From Adineta vaga (Eukaryota > Rotifera): DNA of 64,000 nucleotides. The translations under genes and the position numbers were made by a program. Positions 26,101 through 35,781 of this stretch are shown here, in pieces. The DNA is taken from NCBI GenBank assembly GCA_021613535.1, contig CP075492.1:11346001-11410000 (forward strand). The letters are read 5' to 3'. Numbering within the stretch: the stretch's first letter is position 1; every line of letters begins with the position of its first letter. The notes beneath the pieces were generated by a model. That model worked only from the letters and a program-made list of their open reading frames with translations, was not told where the DNA came from and ran no database searches.

Positions 26101-26303
26101 TTTTTTTCTGCTTGATCGGAGAGAATTTTCAAGATAGATTCGATGATGTCTGATGGAGGTTTTAGATGATCATCGCTTTCATTTGTTGTTGATAATGAAG
26201 ATTTAAGATCATTGCATAAACTTTGAAGAGCTTTTTGACGAGTAATTTTGTTTGGATCAGAAAGAAGAACAATACTACGATTCATTTCACTTTCAGTTAA
26301 CAT
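23151..26303 (-). CDS. DNAAF5: Dynein axonemal assembly factor 5 (HEATR2)
   Basis: A cytoplasmic HEAT-repeat factor needed to preassemble axonemal dynein arms before import into cilia. Ten exons: 26303-25676, 25602-25360, 25307-25224, 25132-24900, 24850-24632, 24566-24423, 24372-24201, 24140-23836, 23705-23351 and 23287-23151. They give 839 residues, close to the human protein. HEAT helices run throughout (for example TVRLAVINVVGIW, IKAAQLLAILTW). Highly family-specific stretches are DEIEEIREAADSLWWDVG, GCRELVKRNL, AGRTAGAIRATAIATLW and YPDLIKRLDDVSDDIRLA. The start is the ATG at 26303; an AG acceptor lies one base upstream of it, and the preceding tract is pyrimidine-rich. For the exon at 25132 the acceptor CTATTTAG was chosen because it keeps phase; a nearer one would give a stop. 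This fits a ciliated animal. Confidence 0.95.
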
Positions 26304-27292
26304 CCTGAGAAGAATTTTATCGTTTTCAAATAGAATGGAATGGACTATAAAAATGATCGTTATCGTTACGAAAAAATCCAGAAATAACCATGACTTTCAT
26401 TCACAACGGTTTCTTCTTACTTGTCGTCATGAAAACATTCTTATTCACATCGTAGATGTCATTGTACAACTTGCAAGTCTATCAAGTTAGTTATGATGAA
26501 TGAATGAATTCTGTCATATCTTTTATCATGATGGATACTCTCCTTACAGCAGAATAATAACTATAACGTCGTATGTCATGACTATAATGAAAAACTACAT
26601 CGATTGTGAAAGTGAAAGAAAGTGTTCTTAGAATCAAGGAGGAAGCAGAGGATTTCCAAGATTCCAAACCTATGTGTGCACTGTAGAAATCATTGAGAAT
26701 GCTACGAGTATAGAAGCGCCCATATTAGAGCTCGAATATAGGTCCTATCACATGGGTTTTTTTTAGAAAAATCTTTAAACATTAAATTATCACCATCTTA
26801 ACGAGCATTTTGGTTTAAAGACGATATATAAAAAAAACTGAAGATTCGAGGAAGAAACAATAAATGCGAACTCTACATTATGAATCTTGTTATTCTTATA
26901 CCTTAGTCGTACTTGATATCTAGAATTTTACTTGATCAGTTTACATCGTGCTTTTAAGATTAAAAAATTGACTTAATGAACTATAGACAACAGATGGTAT
27001 GTTTAGCTCAGTTTTTCGAATACCATCGTTGCATTAGTAATACTTTCGACAACCGTCGACATCTATTCACTCATTATTTTATATGATTATGTGCTACCGT
27101 CTCTTACTAATTCATATCGAAAGTAGCGTTCAAAATATAAATCGTCTGCCTTGACTCAAATAATCATTAGCCAACATCAGTAAGCAATATCCATCAAGTC
27201 ATTAAATTCGTCGATTAAGAAACAGAAAGTCCGAGCGATTGTGAGCGAACAAAAGGCAACGATCAGTTCTACTTCCTCATCTTTCAAATTGA
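26304..27292. other. Divergent intergenic region, DNAAF5 / coiled-coil gene
   Basis: About 1 kb of AT-rich DNA between divergent genes, expected to contain both promoters. I see no exon, RNA gene or long repeat. Confidence 0.4.
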
Positions 27293-28930
27293 ATGAATCC
27301 GTATCCTAAAATATTGAGATCAGTATCGACTCGTTCGTCTAACAGGTATCATTTACTAACCTTCTAACTATTCAAATGCTTTTAATAAAACTAATCTTAT
27401 ACTAGTGACAGAGAATTAAATGTTGCTTCAAATCAATCAACTTTTTCTTCATTGCGTCGTCTAACAATACCGATCTATCCAAATCAACAAATACTTAAAA
27501 AAACATTTTCATTAATACTAAATAATGCTGCATCCGAAATGTGGTAAATGAGTCCTCTCAATATATATGAGTTTCTTATTTCGTGTCTTGATTACATTGT
27601 CTAGTAATACTCCGGACGAACATGAAATGCATGAATTTATACCATATACAAATAGTGATGAAAATCTGAATACAATTCGAACATCCGAGTTGAATACATC
27701 GGAGCGTACAATTATTAATCAACAAGTATATAAAAAGAACATTTTCCCACAATGAAATATTCATTTTCTTCTTTTTATTAGCCATATTCCACACATACCA
27801 ATCATCCGACAAGTACATTACCTCATCGACATTGTCTTTCGATGCGTCATACATTTGCACATTTAAGAAATAAAATCAAACCATGTCGATCTGTACATAT
27901 CGATGATGATGAAAAAAATCGTGGTTATATTTTCGTTGATAATATCGATTCAGAACTTATTCTTCGAACTGATGATAGTTTGGATCAATTAGCAACACGA
28001 CATGCTCAACCCTGTGTACAAATTAATGATCTTAATTTTGATTCGAATCAAATTCAATATGAATCAGCTATGACAGTCTCTTCTAATATCTTCTCAGCAG
28101 CACCATCACAACCATTCCTAGGATTATCAAGAATACTCGATGGTATTTATAAGACAAATTTAAATATCAACAATACTTTTTTTTTCTTCTCTCTTTTTTT
28201 CAGAAAAAAATTATGGACTAGACTTACAATCAACACGATCTGGCATTGAATGTGCCATACCTCGAACTGATTTATTAAATCTGAATGATTTTCAATTATC
28301 GGAAGCTATAACAACATCGCCATCGACAAATTCGTCTCATCATCAATACTCAGATGTTGATCGTTCATTACTCAATGATATGGAATATGGTAAATCATAA
28401 TTATTCAAAACCATAGAAGATCTCTTTGAACGAATGATTTTTATCTTTAGTCGAAGCACAAAAATTAGATCTGGAACGTCTTACAATACTTGAAATTCGA
28501 TTATCTGAAGAACGACAATATCTTCAATCAGATTTAGAAGTAAATAAGACAATAAATAGAATATCTTTCGAATAATTTCAAATATTTTTAGGCAGAAGTC
28601 GAATTTAATGATTGTTATGCACAAGCACTTCGAACTAATTTAATTCTGAAAGATGAATTACAACAATTAAAAGGTACGATTTCATACGAGAAATTATTTC
28701 CTTAAATTTCATATCGTTATGTTTCTTTTCTAGAAGAATATGATCATATCCATTCATCATGGTCATGTAAATCTTGCTCATGTGATAATGAACCTTATAG
28801 CATTACACATATGGATATTTGTTCAACATGTGAAAGTCCCAGTCCATTAAAAGAAGGTAAAAATCAATCTATTCTAGTGTTAATTATATAATCTCGTCTT
28901 TCTATTATTTTAGCAAGATTAATGAAATGA
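27293..28930 (+). CDS. Unknown coiled-coil protein with C-terminal cysteine pairs
   Basis: Not recognised. Nine exons chain without a frame break: 27293-27345, 27406-27543, 27605-27725, 27782-28142, 28204-28389, 28451-28539, 28592-28673, 28734-28856 and 28914-28930, giving 389 residues. The N-terminal two thirds are Ser/Thr/Asn-rich and likely disordered. Residues of exons 6-7 (AQKLDLERLTILEIRLSEE and following) form a heptad-like coiled coil. The C-terminus carries close cysteine pairs (CKSCSC, then CSTC about 20 residues later) that could bind zinc. The stop lies 204 bp before the ARHGAP1-like gene on the same strand, so the two could share a transcript. No function is proposed. Confidence 0.7.
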
Positions 28931-29134
28931 TAATACAGTGTATATTCTTATTTTCTACATGTTTATTTGAACCTATGCACTGCAAACAGTGAACAATTTC
29001 CATTCTTTGTTTTGATATTCTAATAATAGTTTTTTCTAAAAAAATACATATGTATTATGCATATCAAAATAAATCAACGATTTTCCTTATTAAATTGTTT
29101 ATTTTCAATGAAAATTTATCCATTCTAGATTATT

Positions 29135-31550
29135 ATGTCATCGGTGGCTGATGATACAACGAAAAATAACAGTGATAATTTACCAACACAAGAATCGTTT
29201 GATACCACTCAGCTAGGTAATCATACTAAATGAATACATAACTGAAACAAAAGGATTCTTTTTATTCTTCATCTATCATATAGACAATCGAACGTCTTGG
29301 AGTGATGCTGCAGGAAATCGTACAAGTTTTGAAGATGCACCACAACTTGAATATGATGAACATGATATTAATTTAATTGCTGACCGAGGTAAAGAATTAA
29401 TATCTATGAGAATAGATCTATTTCATCTCTATGTAAAGAAGTTGATGATTATGGAATCGAGTACGGTAAGTATCAAACGTTAAATTAATTGGGTATCTTT
29501 CGAATGCTTTGTTTTCTCATAATATTGACGGATGATAGATAACGCTTTATTATACTAATCGATTGATTTGTTTTATCTGATGAAATAAAACCATAGAGGT
29601 CATATTTAGATGCTCCTACTGTCAGTGTCGGTGAATCATCGAAAACTCAAGGAGCATTGAAAGGACATATTACATCGGATGGCATCATTGATGATGATTT
29701 TGAAACGGAATTAGGATATCGAGCAGAAGTTCGTTGAACGCTTTTCTAATTTTGAATTCATCCGAAATTTGATCTGATTAGGTTGTTCATGATACGGAAG
29801 ATCCAGATTATAATTTGATGAGGAAAATCGCTGAATATGGTATTGTTGAATTATGTGGTGAAGATAGATTTGGTCGAAAGACGATTATCTGTTCTGCCTG
29901 TCGTTTACCACATGAAAATATCATACGCAATAGTGAATTTCAAACAGTTGACAAATTTTATGATTGTTTATTGAAGTAACAATTTGTGAATTGCAAAACC
30001 AAGTTATTCTTTTATACTTTTCTTTCATAGATATATTCTCAGAACATTTGATCAGTATGCTGATATGGATTATGTGATTATTTATTTTCATCATGGTTTA
30101 CATTCTCATAATCGACCATCGTATAGTTGGTTAATGAGAGCTTATATGAATATTGATCGAAAGTATGATTTGAATTCCATCACTAATTAACAATTAGAAC
30201 ATATCGATAAAATTTAGATATAAGAAGAATTTGAAAGCATTGTATGTTGTTCATCCAACTACATGGATCAAATTTCTTTGGCCATTCCTTCGTTCAATAA
30301 TCAGGTAGATAATCCTATGCATTAGTTTGGTTTTCCAGAAAGAAGATTCTTTTTCTTTTTCTGCTAGTGTAAAATTTTCAAGTAAATTGATTTATATCAA
30401 ACGAATTGGACAATTGACTGAATATGTTCATTTGGAGAATATTAAAATTCCAAATGAAGTGAAATCGTATGTATATTGATATTGTTTTTATCGTATGAAA
30501 ATGTTTGATTTAGTATTGATCCAATTATTCCAATACCAATGTCAACGGAACAACCAAAACCTACGATGAAATTTAATGTTTCACTTCAATTGTAATTTAA
30601 GAGAGGAAGAGAGAGAGAGAGAGGAAATAATTTCATTAGGATTATCTGTCTTTTCTTGTAATTCTTGATCACGAACAAGGAGAAATGATACCACTTGTTG
30701 TTCGACAAACAGTTGATTTTGTGAAAAATTATGGTAGAAAAACATAAATTTGAAAAACTCACAAACAAAGTTTCTTCTCTCTAGGACTCAATGAACCAGG
30801 AATATTTCGTCGAACGGCTCCTGTAACATTAATTAAACAAATTCAAGAACGATACAACGATGGTAAAATTTATGAATTACTTACTTTATTTAAAAAAAAA
30901 GCTTTTATTGCCAGGACAATCAATTGCCTTTCAACAGTATGGCGATGTTCATTTGGCAGCATGTGTTTTGAAAACGTTCCTACGTAATTTACCGGAACCA
31001 TTGATGACCTATCATCTATATCCTGAACTTCTTGGTCTCTCAGGTAGTGAGTATTTTAATTAACATCACTTCACTATTGTGCGATCACTCTTCTTTGGCC
31101 AATCCTTCTCTTGCTTATAATGCGGTATACATGTGATTTAAGTTTATACTAATTCTTTTTTTAAAAAAAACAATATAATCCTGATATAAAGATGAATATT
31201 TTCTTATTCATTTAGCATTGAATACACATCATCAAATTGATGTTATACGAGATTTGATTATTCAAAAACTACCACCAGAAAATTATAATATTTTGAAATA
31301 TTTAATTGAATTTCTCAATTTAGTAAGCATTTTAGTGAGAGCTATAGATCAAGCACTTTGATGATCTTTTGTTTAGGTTTCTATTTATTCGGATACAAAT
31401 TTAATGACGACAACAAATTTATCGATTGTTTTTGGGCCGAATCTCGCTTGGTCTGATGATATTCAAATGAATACATTAGCAAATATCTCATTGATCAATA
31501 CATTTACTGAAACATTAATTGCTCATTATACGGAACTTTTTCTCAAATGA
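29135..31550 (+). CDS. ARHGAP1: ARHGAP1-like Rho GTPase-activating protein (CRAL-TRIO/BCH plus RhoGAP)
   Basis: This family (p50RhoGAP) stimulates GTP hydrolysis by Cdc42 and Rho at endosomal and plasma membranes. Exons: 29135-29216, 29284-29388, 29610-29728, 29782-29975, 30031-30162, 30218-30304, 30368-30466, 30514-30577 (or 30591), 30640-30733, 30785-30862, 30915-31043, 31216-31322 and 31377-31550; with the 30577 end the frame closes at about 487 residues. The SEC14/BCH domain shows [28 protein letters not shown] and [13 protein letters not shown]. The RhoGAP domain shows GIFRRTA with the arginine finger, [13 protein letters not shown] and [11 protein letters not shown]. The junction near 30577-30640 is uncertain: the family-like VSLQ segment after 30577 cannot be joined in frame by a GT-AG intron. 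A 27-nt candidate microexon lies at 29439-29465. A polyadenylation signal is at 31661. Confidence 0.9.
29439..29465 (+). other. Candidate 27-nt cassette microexon in ARHGAP1-like gene
   Basis: Within the 221-nt intron 29389-29609 a 27-nt segment is bounded by an AG (29437-29438) and a strong GTAAGT donor. It is open in the right phase and would insert nine residues (EVDDYGIEY before the next exon). This is inference from splice signals only; the upstream acceptor is weak in pyrimidines. Confidence 0.4.
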
Positions 31551-31746
31551 TCGTGATCATCTCTCGTTTTTCTCTATCTCTTCGTGATAAACAATCTGTT
31601 TTCTTCTCTAATTCGCTATATATTTTGTATCTTGTCTTTCAATTAATGAATAAGTCCACTAATAAATAAACATTCCGATTCCGTATTGGTACTAAGTTAT
31701 TCAATAGTTTTATTTAGATCGAAATCTTCTTGTTCGAATATGAGCG

Positions 31747-33558
31747 ATGAATGCAGATGAGATTCGTTTTTTATCATATTATTTAATTCCAACTGATTGG
31801 AATATTCATCTCATTGATGGAAAAACGAATAAAAACCAACTTGAAGTATAACAATAAAGAAAAATCATTCATTCTCAATAAAAGTTTCTATTTATTTAGC
31901 AAATTCAACGAATCATTGAAAATGCTCAATTATTCGCTTTTGATACAGGTTAATAGACAATTTCCTTCAAAGGATTCTATTCTATCGATTATTATTATTT
32001 TAGAAACCATGCCATGTTTCTATCATCCGAATTTTCAACAAAATCAAAAATCGCGAAATGCTAATTGGCATTCAACACCTTATCAAACTCAATATAATTC
32101 GTATAGTAAGTAGACGAAGTTCTTCATTGGATTCCTTCGATTTATCTATATTTTCTAGTAAGTAAACCATCCCTTCTTCAAGTCGCTGTTTGTAATGAAA
32201 ATCGAAAAATTAAAAACGTTCTCCTATTTGACCTTCAAGAATTATTCGATCGATCGAATACACATTTTCGAGAATGTTCAACTATTTCTTTCATTCATCA
32301 ATTAATTCATTTGATATTTAATCATCCTTATGCACGAAAACTTTCTCAATCGATCTTTAATGATTTAGCACATTTAAAATGTTCATATGATGAAAGTTGT
32401 TTTCATCAATCGAAACTTCATCATGTTATGGAATTATCAGATATTTATCGAAAAGTTTTTCCTGATGAGAAAAGTCAACAGATTTATAGTTTACAACGTA
32501 TGACTGCGATGACATTGCATTGCCAATTGGATAAAAAACAACAATGTGCAAATTGGTCAAAACGACCATTAACACAAGCATTAAAAGATTATGCAGCAAT
32601 TGATGTTATTGTCATGATTGATATATATGATCGATTAAAGACTAGAATTTTGAATGAAAATAATCATTTGTCAATATGGTTCGTTCGTTGATTAGTTTTG
32701 AAAAAAGATTTGAATATTGAATTCATTTTCTTAGGGAAGATTTTCAAGAATCTATTGAAACTTTAATTGATCTATGTGTAATCAATCTTTATCCATGCAT
32801 CTGTGGAGAACGATTTATTACAACAAAAACTCGAAAAAAACATGGACGAACATGTCTTCTTGAACAACAACGTCTCGAACAAGAAGCAAATAAAATAATA
32901 GCTGAGAAAAAACATACGAATTTAAAAAAAACAAAGGATCCTTCAATGGCAGATGTAGTCTCATTACCTGAACGTGATTTCGATGCAACTCCTTCACGTG
33001 GTCGTGGATACATTCCTCCAGCATTAAAACGTGCTTATCAATCAATGAATCAAATATCATTCTATGAACAAGTTCGATCTTCATCGTCATTAGACGAATT
33101 TAATCGTATTAGTGAAAATCGTCCACCAGATGCACAATTTTTTCTTGAAGATGATGATACTGAAGTTGCACAAGCTTTTGGCCTTAAAACTACGAAGAAT
33201 TCTTCCATATCTAAACTTTTCAACAGAATAAATCGAAAAGAATCAACTGCATCATCAGCACCCATATCGAAATCAAACCTTAAAATAGCTGCTTATCCGC
33301 CAAAAACGACTTCTAGTATGCAAAAATAAATAAGGTCGAACATTAAAACTAGTTTGTTCTTTTCTTTGTTTAGTATCATCAAATATCGGACGAATATATC
33401 TTGACGAAAATGATCTACTCAATCGTTTACAAGATGATATTGATAGTCAACCTGAATTTCATTGTCATTTATTTGGTTTAGGTGGTCGTGGTCGATCATC
33501 ATCAATACATTTATCTCCACCCGATCCATTTCTCTATCGCCAGAAACATTATACTTAA
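31747..33558 (+). CDS. DEDDy 3'-5' exonuclease domain protein (EXD/Mut-7/Egalitarian-like)
   Basis: Six exons, 31747-31845, 31900-31948, 32004-32105, 32159-32678, 32735-33315 and 33374-33558, give 511 residues. The fold is that of RNase D/WRN-type exonucleases acting on RNA or DNA ends. Exo I is FAFDTE, formed across the junction 31948/32004; Exo II is SIFNDLAHL; Exo III is YAAID. The preceding NWSKRPLTQALKDYAA is typical of the Mut-7/Nibbler/EXD group. All acidic positions I expect are present, so it looks catalytically competent. After the nuclease a short segment CICGERFITTKTRKKHGRTC resembles a zinc finger, followed by a basic, disordered region with RGRGYIPPALKR and a C-terminal Gly/Arg patch, which may bind RNA. 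The gene starts 196 bp after the RhoGAP stop, with an acceptor-like site at 31717. Substrate and exact orthology are unknown. Confidence 0.8.
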
Positions 33559-34108
33559 TTATCCCTACAAAAACAAAGAATAGAATTAGAAAAATTCACT
33601 TTGATGATCCTGTTTTGTGATATGTGAACTAAATTTCATTATTTTATATGTTGTTTCTTCTTTCTTGTTGTTTTTGTTGTTGTTCTTGTTCTTGTTGTCT
33701 GTTGTGAGATGAAAAGTTTTTTTTACGCAACATGTATAGTTTCATTTTTGGATCTTTCTGTCAACGATCTTTATCACATTATATAAAATATATCAAATTG
33801 AAATTGCATTGATCGAAGTCAAGTCAATCACATGATGCAAATGAACAAAATGACATTTAAATCATTTTCTCTCTTTCTTATTCTATTTTTGACATTGACA
33901 AAACTTCATCATACATTAGTAGAGAAAAAAAAAGAAGTGTTGTGAAAGGACGACAAGTATGTTATTGTTTAACTTTTAAATGCATTCTTTCAACGACTGA
34001 AAAAAAAGACGTCCACATTTTATCGATAGAACAACATAGTTACAAAGAAAAACCATTCGATTTTTTCCTTCGTCACTTCCAATTTCATCTTCGACGTATA
34101 TCAAAAGT
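33559..34108. other. Intergenic region with upstream copy A of a duplicated element
   Basis: This spacer contains the 3' end of the exonuclease gene and, at about 33945-34005, a stretch that is repeated with substitutions at 35595-35655 ahead of the downstream paralogue. It probably belongs to the promoter or 5' UTR of the gene at 34109. Confidence 0.5.
33945..34005 (+). repeat. Duplicated upstream element, copy A
   Basis: The segment starts AAAGGACGACAAGTATG and continues through TTATTGTTTAACTTTTAAAT to a TCAACGACTG. Copy B at about 35595 reads AAAGGACGATAAGTATG and so on, differing by scattered substitutions and small indels. It lies about 165 bp upstream of the ATG at 34109; copy B lies about 185 bp upstream of 35782. 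Confidence 0.65.
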
Positions 34109-34750
34109 ATGTATCCAAGAGGTCAAAATGCTGATTTTCGAAATTATCCATACATACCACCATCTGATCCAATGACTTCATTAAATCCAATGACTTCAAT
34201 CAATTCTATGTCACATTCAAAGACAAATTTTCAATATCAAGCAGTACCACAACCATTATTGCCACAGCCAGAGCAACGTACAACACCGAGTTATTTTACG
34301 AATACGTCACTAATTCCAACATATACTTCGGAATGTTTTCAACGTTTCTATCAACCAACAACAACATTGAGAGATTTAGCTGATCCTGGCTGGACATATG
34401 ATGATTTAGCACCACCTGTCAACTATCAAAATAATATCAATGCTGTATTAGAAGGATATTCACCAACTAATCCAGTTCGACGTTCAACAGTTAGTGAAAC
34501 ACGTTTAGCAACAGCAGTTTCAATGCGTGAACAGTTATTAACAGATATTCTTCGAGATATGGGTGATATCAATGAAGAAATTAGTTCCATGGAAGGACAA
34601 CTATCGAAATCTCATCAAAGACCATATGGATTTACATCTATGGCAGATAGAGAACCAATTAATCCCGATGCAGATTTAGAATCAACTCAATACTTATCCG
34701 AACCAGTTGTATTTCCTAAAACTATGGGAAATGGTTCAGCTTGGAATTAG
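34109..34750 (+). CDS. Unknown protein, short tandem paralogue of the 35782 gene
   Basis: A single open exon of 213 residues, Pro/Ser/Thr-rich, with no domain I recognise. It begins MYPRGQNADFRNYPYIPP. Residues about 125-175 read GYSPTNPVRRSTVS, RLATAVSMREQLLTDI and a short helix with INEEISSMEGQL. The same three elements occur, in the same order, in the first 140 residues of the gene at 35782 (GYVPPNPLQRSSVS, RLATANAMRERLLTDI, IERELS). The upstream DNA is also shared, so this is a tandem duplicate. It lacks the long Ser-rich body and the C-terminal exons of its neighbour, so it is either truncated or a separate short member. Confidence 0.7.
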   Translation: MYPRGQNADFRNYPYIPPSDPMTSLNPMTSINSMSHSKTNFQYQAVPQPLLPQPEQRTTPSYFTNTSLIPTYTSECFQRFYQPTTTLRDLADPGWTYDDLAPPVNYQNNINAVLEGYSPTNPVRRSTVSETRLATAVSMREQLLTDILRDMGDINEEISSMEGQLSKSHQRPYGFTSMADREPINPDADLESTQYLSEPVVFPKTMGNGSAWN

Positions 34751-35781
34751 AAAGATGAATCTTAATGAGAAAGTTCTCTATAATCACCTTCGGTCTTTTA
34801 TATATATATATGTCTGGTATTAGTACAAACTTACTGAATACTTTCATTTTCTGAATCTAGAAAAATAATAAAAAAATCAGCAGACAAGTTTTTTATGTTC
34901 TACTGTTTATTGAAGGACAGATCTTCATTGAATTTGCTATGATTTCATTTCAATAAATAGCTGTGAACCATGAACTACCTACTCTCAAATGTCTTGTTAA
35001 GTTCATAAACATAAACAATCTTCAAACTTGTCTCACTAAATCATCCATCTCTTCTTTCGAAGGACATACCATACTTATGTGAATCAATTATATTCATCAA
35101 AAACAAACACCATACATCGATTTGCATTTTGTATGATCAGCTTCAAAACATGTATAGACAATATTACTTGAACAACTGTCCAATGATGATGCAGCAAAAA
35201 TATTGTTAAATTCAATCTGTTTGTCACATGTTTGTAGATGTATTTAAAATCTGTTTCTGAAGGATACGAAAAGTAGTTATTGACAAACATCAAGTTTTTG
35301 ATACTTGAAAAATATGTCGCAAAATGTTTTGATTTCTCGATCAATCGAAATTTCATATGAAAGATTTACTTCATTCAGTAAGTTTAGGAATATTTTCTAT
35401 TCCTAACTATTCATACGTATTAATGATAAGATTAGTTTTTTTTCTTCTATAGATAATTATACTGAAAGTACATACGACGCATTTAGAAACCTCATGATGT
35501 CTTAAAATAATGTAATGTTCAAATCCTTTTTGTCTGTTACATCGTTGAAATCCTACACATGCATTAGCTAAAAAACAATCGAAAGAAAAGTGCCGTAAAA
35601 GGACGATAAGTATGTCATTGTTTAGTTATTAAATGTATTTCAGTCAACGAAAAAAGAAGAAAAAAAAAAGAAAATGAAGACATACATTTAACATATACAA
35701 ACAGACTTAAAAAACAGAATCAATCATTTTTTCTCTTTCTTTTCATTTTTAACAGAGGATTGAAATAATAGAAAGAAAACG
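34751..35781. other. Spacer between tandem paralogues
   Basis: About 1 kb with no convincing exon; an open minus-strand frame at 35084-35356 looks accidental. Near its end (about 35595-35655) is copy B of the duplicated upstream element. Confidence 0.45.
35595..35655 (+). repeat. Duplicated upstream element, copy B
   Basis: See copy A at 33945. Shared anchors in the same order are AAAGGACGA, TAAGTATG, ATTGTTTA, TTAAATG and TCAACGA, followed by an A/G-rich tract. The conservation outside coding sequence indicates that the duplication included the 5' region. Confidence 0.65.
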
